Positions 39,830 to 47,874 of a stretch of DNA of 64,000 nt are shown here, in pieces. Both the position numbers and the translations under genes were made by a program. Under the pieces are notes generated by a model that saw only the letters and a list, made by a program, of their open reading frames with translations, ran no database searches and had not been told where the DNA came from. Positions within the stretch are counted from its first letter, which is position 1. Every line of letters starts with the position of its first letter. Source of the DNA: Streptomyces sp. TG1A-60 (GTDB taxonomy: Bacteria; Actinomycetota; Actinomycetes; Streptomycetales; Streptomycetaceae); contig NZ_CP147520.1 in assembly GCF_037201975.1 (NCBI RefSeq), positions 5,828,001 through 5,892,000 of the forward strand, given 5' to 3'.

Positions 39830-40372
39830 ATGACTGACGACGTGACGAGGGGCGAGGACATCCGAGGCCGACACGAGGCGCGGGAAACCCACGGGAGGCG
39901 TGACGGCATGAAGGGGAGCGGGACGGCACCGGGCACCCGGGCGACGGACACCACGACCTCCGCGGGCGCCGCGGGCACCCGGGCCACGGTGGTGCCGGGC
40001 CACGACACCGAGGCGGGCCGCAAGGACCAGGCGACACCCACGCCGGCCGGGTCCCGGACCGGGCCCCAGCAGAACGGGTCGTCGACCGGGACGCCCCTGC
40101 TCCCGCATGACGAGTGCGACAAGCTGGACTTGCGGCTGCAGCACGCGGTCGGCGAATTCGTGGACGGGCCCCGGTCCGCCGTGGAGGAGGCCGACCAGGT
40201 GCTGGAGGAGGTGGCCGCCCGCGTCACCGACGCGGTCAGCCAGCGGCGCCGCACCCTGCGCGCCTCCTGGCAGACCACCGCCGACGACCGTCCCGCCTCC
40301 TCCGACACCGAACAACTCCGCCTGGCCCTGCGCGACTACCGCGAACTCACCGAACGGCTGCTGCGGCTCTGA
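39830..40372 (+). CDS. Soluble helical protein, member 2 of the pair
   Basis: This 180-residue protein begins MTDDVTRGEDIRGRHEARET with a disordered Thr/Gly-rich half (residues 1-95). It ends in a helical domain LDLRLQHAVGEFVDGPRSAV followed by EEADQVLEEVAARV, homologous to the core of the upstream gene (FVD-x-PR-x-AV-x-EAD-x-x-L). It lacks a membrane anchor. Start: ATG 39830 after GAGGGGG, five bases past the previous stop. The pair may form hetero-oligomers at the membrane. Function unknown. A strong terminator follows. Confidence 0.8.
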   Translation: MTDDVTRGEDIRGRHEARETHGRRDGMKGSGTAPGTRATDTTTSAGAAGTRATVVPGHDTEAGRKDQATPTPAGSRTGPQQNGSSTGTPLLPHDECDKLDLRLQHAVGEFVDGPRSAVEEADQVLEEVAARVTDAVSQRRRTLRASWQTTADDRPASSDTEQLRLALRDYRELTERLLRL

Positions 40373-40392
40373 CGCCGACAGCGGCACACGAC

Positions 40393-40430
40393 GAGACCGC
40401 GCCCCGGATCGTGCACCGGGGCGCGGTCTC
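40393..40430. terminator. Perfect 15-bp terminator
   Basis: GAGACCGCGCCCCGG (40393-40407) and its exact complement 40416-40430 with an eight-base loop, in the convergent gap before the DUF1992 gene. Followed by a reverse-oriented copy of the dispersed repeat (40451-40475). Confidence 0.85.
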
Positions 40431-40450
40431 ATGCGTGCGCGGGGCCTGCC

Positions 40451-40475
40451 ACGTCAGGGGCGCGGGGAACTGAGC
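40451..40475 (-). repeat. Dispersed intergenic repeat copy (reverse)
   Basis: On the minus strand this reads CAGTTCCCCGCGCCCCTGAC, matching the core of the element found at 6681, 16643 and 28472. Confidence 0.5.
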
Positions 40476-40489
40476 GGGGACGCCCCCGC

Positions 40490-40891
40490 TCACCCCTCCC
40501 GCCGCGCAGCCCACTCCCGTACGACCTCGTCGACGTCGTACGGCTTCAGGCCCAGCGGTGGCCCCGGCGGCGGCTTGAACATCATCTCGCGGATCTTGCC
40601 GTTGATCTCGGTGATGATCTGGCGGACGACGCGTTCGGAAGGGGCCGAGGCCGCCGCGGCCAGTGCGTCCTCCGCCTCCTTGCGGAGCGCCAGCGTGGGC
40701 GGCAGGACGGACATCCCCTCGCGGGCCATCTTCTGCTTGATCCACCAGAGTTCGTCGTAGGTCGTGTCGTCGCCGCGCAGCGGCCGGCCCACGCCGGGAA
40801 GCGCCGTGAAGTCGCCGCGCGCCTCCGCGTCGCGGATCTGTTTGTCGACGAAGGACTCGAAGCTGACACCGGGTGGCTTTCGCTCGGTCAT
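40490..40891 (-). CDS. DUF1992 (DnaJC28-like) protein
   Basis: This 133-residue protein carries the DUF1992 signature SFESFVDKQIRDAEARGDFT and LPGVGRPLRGDD, then LWWIKQKMAREGMSVLPPTLALR. This domain is found in human DNAJC28 without the J domain, as here. It ends in a Pro-rich stretch and EVVREWAARREG. ATG 40891 fits the family start. The bacterial function is not known. It is convergent with the small-protein pair. Confidence 0.9.
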   Translation of the reverse strand: MTERKPPGVSFESFVDKQIRDAEARGDFTALPGVGRPLRGDDTTYDELWWIKQKMAREGMSVLPPTLALRKEAEDALAAAASAPSERVVRQIITEINGKIREMMFKPPPGPPLGLKPYDVDEVVREWAARREG

Positions 40892-41010
40892 ACGTCCATT
40901 GTGCCGGAGCCCGCACACCAGGACGATCCGGCGATTTATCATGCGGCGGCGGTGCGCGCAGTGCGCCGTGCGCAGCGACAACCGGAGTTTGACCCGTTAA
41001 GGAGTGGTAC

Positions 41011-41406
41011 GTGCTCGAACTCACCATGGCCTCGGTCTCCGAGGCGGACGCCGGGGCGACGGCCGGTATGCAGATGGCCGACGCGCCCAGCGAGCCGGGC
41101 AACGTGCTCCGGGTGGGCCGTGATCGGGTGGTGTGCCGGCTCGCCACACCGGACGACTGGCTCTTCGTCTCCCGCGTGCACCTGGAGTTCCTGTGCGGAC
41201 CCGACGGCACCTGGCAGGTCACCTGGCTGCGCGGCTCGCACGCCGACCCCTCCTCCGAGGTGCGGCTGGCGCTGCTCGGCCACCAGCCCCAGCCGCTCCC
41301 GTACGGCGGCACGGCGAAACTCCCGCACGGCGGCTCCGGTGAACTCGTCGTCTACGACCGCACGGGCCCGCGCAGCGTCAACGTGGGTTTCTACCACGAG
41401 GCCTGA
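41011..41406 (+). CDS. FHA-like small protein
   Basis: This 131-residue protein contains NVLRVGRDRVVCRLATPDDW followed by LFVSRVHLEFLCGPDG, which has the Gly-Arg ... Ser-Arg-x-His pattern of a forkhead-associated (phosphothreonine-binding) domain. A C-terminal beta region (SGELVVYDRTGPRSVNVGFY) completes it. The usual Asn of FHA loops is replaced in TWLRGSHADPSSE, so phospho-binding is uncertain. Start: GTG 41011 after TTAAGGAG. It may read a Ser/Thr kinase signal, but none is encoded nearby. Confidence 0.65.
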   Translation: MLELTMASVSEADAGATAGMQMADAPSEPGNVLRVGRDRVVCRLATPDDWLFVSRVHLEFLCGPDGTWQVTWLRGSHADPSSEVRLALLGHQPQPLPYGGTAKLPHGGSGELVVYDRTGPRSVNVGFYHEA

Positions 41407-41428
41407 CCGGACGGCACGGCGGTGACGC

Positions 41429-42100
41429 TCACTCCAGCACCCGGGCCAGCGCGAACCCGTCGTAGCCCTTGCCGCCCACCGTCTGGATCGCCGTGCCGCT
41501 CAACTTCGGGTGCGTGGCGATGAGTTCGATGGCGGCCCGGGTGCCGCGGATGTCCGGCTCGGCGCTGTCGGCGTCGGTGACCCGGCCGCCGCGTACGACG
41601 TTGTCGACGACGATCACGCTGCCGGCGCGGGTGAGCCTGAGGGCCCACTCCACGTAGTGCGGGTTGTTGGCCTTGTCCGCGTCGATGAAGACCAGGTCGA
41701 ACGGCTCGGGGTTCTCGTCGGTGAGTTGGGGAAGCGACTCCAGGGCGGGGCCCACCCGTACCTCGACGAGCGCGTCGAGTCCGGCGCGCGCGATGTTGCG
41801 GTTGGCGACCTCGGCGTGCCGGGCGCTGTACTCCAGGGAGATCAGCCGGCCGTCGGCGGGCAGCGCGCGGCCCAGCCAGATGGTGCTGTAGCCGCCGAGG
41901 GTGCCGATCTCCAGGATGCGGCGGGCCCCTTGGATCTGGGCCAGGAGCTGGAGGAACTTGCCCTGGTTGGCCGTGACGTTGACCTGCGGGAGTCCGGCGG
42001 CGGCGCTGTCGCGCAGCGCCGCCGCCAGAGGCTCGTCGTCGGGGGAGAGGTGGGTGGTGAAGTAGTCGTCGACGTCGTCCCAGGCCTGCGACTCGCTCAT
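41429..42100 (-). CDS. Class I SAM-dependent O-methyltransferase
   Basis: This 223-residue protein matches the catechol-type O-methyltransferase family: SAM motif ILEIGTLGGYSTIWLGRALP (about 62-81), LISLEYSARHAEVA, FDLVFIDADKANNPHYVEW with the metal ligand Asp, and VIVVDNVVRGGRV. It would methylate a small phenolic or catechol using a divalent metal. ATG 42100 follows AGGAGG. An 8-bp palindrome lies 31-51 bases upstream, so it is probably controlled by a repressor. Substrate unknown. Confidence 0.93.
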   Translation of the reverse strand: MSESQAWDDVDDYFTTHLSPDDEPLAAALRDSAAAGLPQVNVTANQGKFLQLLAQIQGARRILEIGTLGGYSTIWLGRALPADGRLISLEYSARHAEVANRNIARAGLDALVEVRVGPALESLPQLTDENPEPFDLVFIDADKANNPHYVEWALRLTRAGSVIVVDNVVRGGRVTDADSAEPDIRGTRAAIELIATHPKLSGTAIQTVGGKGYDGFALARVLE

Positions 42101-42130
42101 GAAGCTCTGCCTCCTGTGCCCTTCGTGTGT

Positions 42131-42151
42131 CTAGTTAGGTCAGCTAACTAG
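42131..42151 (-). promoter_or_regulatory. Operator-like palindrome upstream of the O-methyltransferase
   Basis: CTAGTTAG (42131-42138) and CTAACTAG (42144-42151) form a perfect 8-bp inverted repeat with five bases between; a further GCTAAC follows at about 42156. It is AT-rich in a GC-rich region and sits in the promoter of the minus-strand methyltransferase. Symmetry suits a TetR or MarR family regulator. Confidence 0.55.
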
Positions 42152-42218
42152 TTGCGCTAACGAATATAGGCGCAGGTCGACGCTCTGTCAGTGATTCCCC
42201 CTCTCGCGGCGTGCGAGT

Positions 42219-42488
42219 TCAGTCGATCGGGCCGGACTTCGGGTCCGTCGGCGACACCGGTGCGGGCGGACCCTGCGGGTACGTCCCGGGCGGTACAGGC
42301 GGCCCCTGCGGGTAGGCCCCCGGCGGTGTGAAGGCCGCGCCCGGCGGCGGTGGCGGGGGCAGTTGCTTGCGGGTGTTGCGCCGGAGCACGATCGCGACCG
42401 CCACCGCCTTGATCGCGAGCACGGCGATGCCGATGCCGAACGACAGCAGCCAGCCGGGGATGCCCCACACGGTCCACATCTCGTCCAC
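42219..42488 (-). CDS. Small membrane protein with Pro-rich tail
   Basis: This product of about 89 residues has one long hydrophobic helix (GIPGWLLSFGIGIAVLAIKA) followed by a Pro/Gly-rich cytoplasmic tail with repeated PPG-YPQGPP units. The start is uncertain: GTG 42488 has GAAAGG eight bases upstream; ATG 42479 and an extended ATG 42560 are alternatives. Many such short proteins occur in Streptomyces. Function unknown. It is divergent from the GT87-PAP2 gene; the 288 bases between hold promoters only. Confidence 0.6.
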   Translation of the reverse strand: MDEMWTVWGIPGWLLSFGIGIAVLAIKAVAVAIVLRRNTRKQLPPPPPPGAAFTPPGAYPQGPPVPPGTYPQGPPAPVSPTDPKSGPID

Positions 42489-42776
42489 GTAGATGACCTT
42501 TCGATAGGTTTCGTCGGCGGCGGCCCGCCGCAGGTGTGCTCGCCGGCGATCCCGGGCCATGCTTCCAGGTGTTTGTCAGTGGCCTGTCACAGCCCCACCC
42601 GTGATGTGCGTCCGTGATCCGCGTCGCACTCGTGGGGTGCGGGCAACCGTCCGCGCACTATCGTCATCCGGAAAAACATGGGCGACTCTCAGGTGAAGCG
42701 AGGGTTGCCCGCGTCTCACAGCGCGGGCAGTGCGAGCCTTCTGTGAGGCGATGACGGGGTGGGAGGGCGACGGGGC

Positions 42777-44822
42777 GTGGCGACGGAGCAGAGCAGACCG
42801 GGCGGTGCCGCAGGTGCGGGCTTGGCGGCGGCGCGGCTGGGGACGGTACGGGCCGCGCTGTGGCTGTTCGCCACGGTCCTGGCGGTGCGGCAGATCGCGG
42901 TCGTGCTGAACCCGCCCAAGGGCGAGCGGCTGACGGATCTGGAGACCTGGGTCGGGCCGAGCGGTGTCCTGCGTGTGAAGGGCTCGCTGTACGAGTCGAC
43001 GCAGTTCACGGGCACACCGTTCGGCGGCCTCGTCCTCAAGCCCCTGACCCGGACGGCCGAGCAGGCGCTCGGCTGGGGCTGGACCTTCGGCACCCTCCTG
43101 CTGGTCGTCGCCCTCGGCCTGGTCGCCGCGCGCGCCCTCCCACAGCCCGTCACCCGGCGTACGGCCCTGCTCGCCGCCCCCGTCGCGGTCACCCTGCTGA
43201 TGCTGTCGCTGCCGGTGCGCAACACCCTGTACCTGGGCCAGACCAGCATCATCCCCGTGCTGCTCGTCCTCGCGGGCTGCTTCGCGGTCCGGGGAGAGCG
43301 CACCAGCGGGTTCTGTGTCGGGCTCGCCGCGGCCTTCCAGCCGACCGTGCTGCTCTTCGTGGTGCTGCTGTGGTTCACCGGCCGCAGGCGGGCCGCCGCG
43401 AGCACCGGGATCACGTTCGCCGGGGCCACCGCGCTGGCCTGGGCCGCGATGCCGCACGACTCGTTCACCTACTGGGTGCACCATCTCGCGGGCGTCGGCC
43501 TCGGCGGCCGGGCGGACGACCTCGCCAACCACTCACTGCACGGCGCGCTGCTCCGGCTCGGCCTGGAGGGCCCGCTGGAGATCGTCGTCTTCCTCGCGCT
43601 GGCCGTCGCCGTCGCCGTGGTCGGCATGCGGCGGGCCGTCCACTACGCCCGCGACGGACAGCTGCTGCTGGCCGTCGCCCTCACCGGCTGCGTCGTGGTC
43701 GCCGTCTCGCCGACGTCCTGGAAGCACCAGTTGCTGTGGGTGCTGCTCGCGGTGGTCGGCCGGGTCGGCAAGAAGGCCTCCTCGCGGTATGTGTGGCCGG
43801 TCGCGGTGGTGCTGGTGATGACGCTGCCCGCGAAGATGATGGTGCCGAACATGGGTGCCCTGCACCCGGTGCGCGACAACGTCGTCCTGCTGGCCGCGCT
43901 CGCCGCCGCCCTCGTCGTGCCGTTCCTGTCCCGCACCTCGGAGTACTACCGGGCGCCGATCCCCACGGAGTACGCCCCCAGGGCCGAGACCCGCTTCAGA
44001 CGGGCCCCGCTGCTGCGCCGGGTCGCCACCCGCCCGAACCTGCTCCTGGAACTGCTGCTGATCCGCGTCACCTACGCCGCCTACCAGCGCACCCGCCTGG
44101 AGGCCACCGGCAGCCGGGCCGCCGCCGAGGAGCACGCCGGGCAGGTCCTCGCCGTGGAGAAGGCCCTGTTCATCGACGTCGAGCACTGGTTCAACCACGC
44201 GGTGGTCCAGGTCGACTGGCTGCGGGGCTTCTTCGACTTCTACTACACGTCGTTCCACTTCGTCGTGCCGCTCAGCGTCCTCGGCATCCTCTACTGGCGC
44301 CGCCCCGCCGACTACCGCTGGGCCCGCACCTCCATCGGCTTCACCACGGTCCTCGCCCTCGTCGGCTTCTTCTTCTACCCGCTGGCCCCGCCGCGCCTGA
44401 TGCCCGGCCTCGGCATCATCGACACCATCTACGGCGTCCAGGACTTCTCCAGGCCGGACTACGGCAGGCTGACCGAGCTGACCAACCAGTACGCGGCGAT
44501 GCCGTCCCTGCACTTCGGCTGGTCGCTGTGGTGCGGGCTCACGATCGCGCTGGTCGCGCCCAAGGTGTGGATGAAGGTGCTGGGCCTGCTCCACCCCTTC
44601 TTCACGGCCCTGGCCATCGTCGCCACCGGCAACCACTGGATCCTCGACGCGGTCGGCGGCGCCGCGGTGGTGGGCGCGGGCTTCGGCCTGACGTACCTCC
44701 TGACCGGCCCTCGCACGAGCGCGCCCCGCAGGGCGCGCGGCGAGCCGCGTGAGCAGCCGCAGCCGGACGGCCCACTCGTGCCGGCCGTCCAGCAGGGCGG
44801 GGGAGGCAGGGGCGTGGCGTAG
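42777..44822 (+). CDS. Bifunctional GT87 glycosyltransferase - PAP2 phosphatase membrane enzyme
   Basis: This 681-residue polytopic protein joins two enzymes. The N-terminal part (about 1-400) resembles GT87 polyprenyl-phosphomannose mannosyltransferases: about ten hydrophobic segments, LYLGQTSIIPVLLVLAGCFA and SWKHQLLWVLLAVVG. The C-terminal part (about 440-650) is a PAP2/inositol-phosphotransferase-like domain with AMPSLHFGWSLWCG and GNHWILDAVGG, the P-S-x-H and H-x3-D catalytic motifs. It probably builds or remodels a lipid-linked glycan or inositol lipid. GTG 42777 lies 10 bases after GGGAGGG. Confidence 0.88.
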   Translation: MATEQSRPGGAAGAGLAAARLGTVRAALWLFATVLAVRQIAVVLNPPKGERLTDLETWVGPSGVLRVKGSLYESTQFTGTPFGGLVLKPLTRTAEQALGWGWTFGTLLLVVALGLVAARALPQPVTRRTALLAAPVAVTLLMLSLPVRNTLYLGQTSIIPVLLVLAGCFAVRGERTSGFCVGLAAAFQPTVLLFVVLLWFTGRRRAAASTGITFAGATALAWAAMPHDSFTYWVHHLAGVGLGGRADDLANHSLHGALLRLGLEGPLEIVVFLALAVAVAVVGMRRAVHYARDGQLLLAVALTGCVVVAVSPTSWKHQLLWVLLAVVGRVGKKASSRYVWPVAVVLVMTLPAKMMVPNMGALHPVRDNVVLLAALAAALVVPFLSRTSEYYRAPIPTEYAPRAETRFRRAPLLRRVATRPNLLLELLLIRVTYAAYQRTRLEATGSRAAAEEHAGQVLAVEKALFIDVEHWFNHAVVQVDWLRGFFDFYYTSFHFVVPLSVLGILYWRRPADYRWARTSIGFTTVLALVGFFFYPLAPPRLMPGLGIIDTIYGVQDFSRPDYGRLTELTNQYAAMPSLHFGWSLWCGLTIALVAPKVWMKVLGLLHPFFTALAIVATGNHWILDAVGGAAVVGAGFGLTYLLTGPRTSAPRRARGEPREQPQPDGPLVPAVQQGGGGRGVA

Positions 44823-44839
44823 GGGTGGGCCCCGGCCTC

Positions 44840-44880
44840 CCGCGGGACGGGCCGACGGCGCCGGGAGGCCGTCGGCCCGG
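44840..44880. terminator. Convergent-gap hairpin
   Basis: GGGCCGACGGC (44849-44859) pairs with GCCGTCGGCCC (44868-44878) over an eight-base loop; overlapping CCGGCCTCCCG/CGGGAGGCCG gives an alternative fold. Lies between the GT87-PAP2 and P450 genes. Confidence 0.7.
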
Positions 44881-44896
44881 GTCCGAGGGGGTGGGG

Positions 44897-46132
44897 TCAG
44901 GTGATGGTCACCTTGAGGTGCTTCACCCCGTTGATCCACGCCGAGCGCAGCCGGCTCGGTTCGCCGACGAGGCGGAGGTCCGGCATGGCGTCGGCGATCG
45001 CGTGGAAGATGAGGTCGATCTCCAGGACGGCCAGGGACTTGCCGAGGCAGAAGTGGGGGCCTCCGCCGCCGAAGCCGAGGTGGGGGTTGGGGTCGCGGGT
45101 GATGTCGAAGCTGTCGGGGTGGTCGAAGACGTCCGGGTCGTGGTTGGCGGAGGCGTAGAAGATGCCGACGCGGTCGCCCTTCCTGATGAGTTTGCCGCCC
45201 AGTTCGACGTCCTGGGTGGCGGTGCGCTGGAAGGAGTTGACCGGCGCGGCCCAGCGGACGATCTCCTCGGCGGCGGTGGCCGGGCGCTCACGCTTGTAGA
45301 GCTCCCACTGGTCGGGGTGGGTGAGGAAGGCGTGCATGCCGTGGGTGATGGCGTTGCGGGTCGTCTCGTTGCCCGCGACCGCCAGCATCAGCACGAAGAA
45401 GCCGAACTCGTCGGAGGTGAGGTTGCCCTCGTCCTCGGCGGCCACCAGCGTCGTCACGATGTCCTTGGCCGGGCACTGCTTGCGGTCGGCGGCCATGTTC
45501 ATGGCGTACGCGATGAGTTCCATGGCCGACTCCTGGCCGGCCTCCTCGGTGACGGCGTACTCCGGGTCGTCGTAGGAGATCATCCGGTTCGACCACTCGA
45601 AGATCCGGATGCGGTCCTCCTGCGGGATGCCGATCAGCTCCGCTATGGCCTGCAGGGGCAGTTCGCAGGCGACCTCGGTGACGAAGTCGAAGGGGCCGGG
45701 GTGGGCGACGGCCTCCCGCGCGATGGCGAGGGCGCGGTGGCGCAGGTTGTCCTCCAGCGCCCGGATCGCCCTCGGGGTGAAGACGCGCTGCACGATCTGG
45801 CGGACCCGGGTGTGCTCCGGCGGGTCCATGTTCAGCAGGATCAGCCGCTGGGCGTCGATCGCGTCGCGCTCGATGTGCTCGTTGAAGCGGATGATCGCCG
45901 TGTTGACCGTGGAGGAGAACAACTCGGGGTGTGTGGAGACGTACTTGACGTCCGCGTGCCGGGTGACGGCCCAGTAGCCCTCGTCCGAGAAGCCCGCGAT
46001 GCCGGGCGCCTGCGGGATCCAGCGGACCGGTTCCGTGCGGCGCAGTTCGGCGAACTCCGGGAGAGGGACACGGTGGTGCAGCAGGTCGGGGTCGGTGAAG
46101 TCGAACCCGTCGGGCAGCGCTGGACAGGGCAT
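44897..46132 (-). CDS. cyp125: Cytochrome P450 of the CYP125 (steroid C26/C27 hydroxylase) type
   Basis: This 411-residue P450 has the heme loop LGFGGGGPHFCLGKSLA, the I-helix AVAGNETTRNAITHGM and the ExxR region AAEEIVRWAAPVNSFQRTA. Sequence near both ends (LPDGFDFTDPDLL; ERLRSAW-like SRLRSAWINGVKHLKV) and CELPLQAIAELIGIPQEDR strongly resemble mycobacterial CYP125A1, which oxidises the cholesterol side-chain terminus. Start: ATG 46132 six bases after CAGGAG. It is divergent from a FadA5-like thiolase, the same gene pair as Rv3545c-Rv3546 in M. tuberculosis. Substrate is inferred. Confidence 0.88.
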   Translation of the reverse strand: MPCPALPDGFDFTDPDLLHHRVPLPEFAELRRTEPVRWIPQAPGIAGFSDEGYWAVTRHADVKYVSTHPELFSSTVNTAIIRFNEHIERDAIDAQRLILLNMDPPEHTRVRQIVQRVFTPRAIRALEDNLRHRALAIAREAVAHPGPFDFVTEVACELPLQAIAELIGIPQEDRIRIFEWSNRMISYDDPEYAVTEEAGQESAMELIAYAMNMAADRKQCPAKDIVTTLVAAEDEGNLTSDEFGFFVLMLAVAGNETTRNAITHGMHAFLTHPDQWELYKRERPATAAEEIVRWAAPVNSFQRTATQDVELGGKLIRKGDRVGIFYASANHDPDVFDHPDSFDITRDPNPHLGFGGGGPHFCLGKSLAVLEIDLIFHAIADAMPDLRLVGEPSRLRSAWINGVKHLKVTIT

Positions 46133-46180
46133 CGGCAACTCCTGACGGAGCATCAGATATGCGGGATTGCGGTGACCGTA

Positions 46181-46194
46181 GTAACGGGTTCTAC
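46181..46194 (-). promoter_or_regulatory. KstR-like palindrome near cyp125
   Basis: AGTAACGGGTTCTA matches the actinobacterial KstR operator TnnAACnnGTTnnA at all fixed positions except the first. It lies 49 bases upstream of the P450 start. Confidence 0.5.
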
Positions 46195-46277
46195 AAGTAG
46201 CAAGGGGTACGGGGCTTTCAGTTGGCGCACGCCCCTTGCGGTTCCGGAGCCGCGCTCAGCAGACTGCTGAAGAGAAC

Positions 46278-46291
46278 TAGAACGCGTACTA
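46278..46291 (+). promoter_or_regulatory. KstR-like palindrome near the thiolase
   Basis: TAGAACGCGTACTA differs from TnnAACnnGTTnnA only at one T. It is centred in a longer perfect dyad, AGAACTAG (46273-46280) and CTAGTTCT (46289-46296), about 65 bases upstream of the thiolase start. Confidence 0.6.
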
Positions 46292-46292
46292 G

Positions 46293-47525
<1,233 letters not shown>

Positions 47526-47750
47526 AGCGCCGGTGGCGCTGACGGAAGCGGCCCTGTCGGTCGTCCCACGACCAACAGGGCCTTCCCCCGTCGAGCGGTC
47601 CCCCGGCCGCCCTTTCCCCCGTGAGCGGCAGGTCGGTTGCGCCGCCCTTGTTCCCCCGTGAGCGGCGAGTCCCCCGTGCCCGGCCGCCCTTGTTCCCCCG
47701 TTCGTGCGCGGCCCCCGCACCGCCCACACCACTGATTCCATCGGATCGCG
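47526..47750 (+). terminator. Terminator followed by GCCGCCCTTG-type repeats
   Basis: GGCCCTGT-GGTCGT / ACGACC-ACAGGGCC (47550-47582, one mismatch) is a strong stem 25 bases after the thiolase stop. Directly after it come four related units containing (T)TTCCCCCGT(G/C)-GAGCGG at about 47583, 47615, 47650 and 47690, the last three preceded by GCCGCCCTT. No gene is seen here. Confidence 0.6.
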
Positions 47751-47787
47751 CATTGTTTGGCAGGGGTGGTGCACCTGCCAAACAATG
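47751..47787. promoter_or_regulatory. Perfect 14-bp palindrome upstream of the nSTAND-WD40 gene
   Basis: CATTGTTTGGCAGG (47751-47764), a nine-base centre, and its exact complement CCTGCCAAACAATG (47774-47787). It is AT-richer than its surroundings and ends 87 bases before the proposed start codon. It may be an operator or an mRNA hairpin controlling the large gene. Confidence 0.6.
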
Positions 47788-47874
47788 GCCGGACGCGATC
47801 TCGCCGCTCAGGTGGCCGGATGCGTACGTTGGCTGTCCGAGATGGTGCGGGTGTGGCGGGAGGGGAGCACAGCG

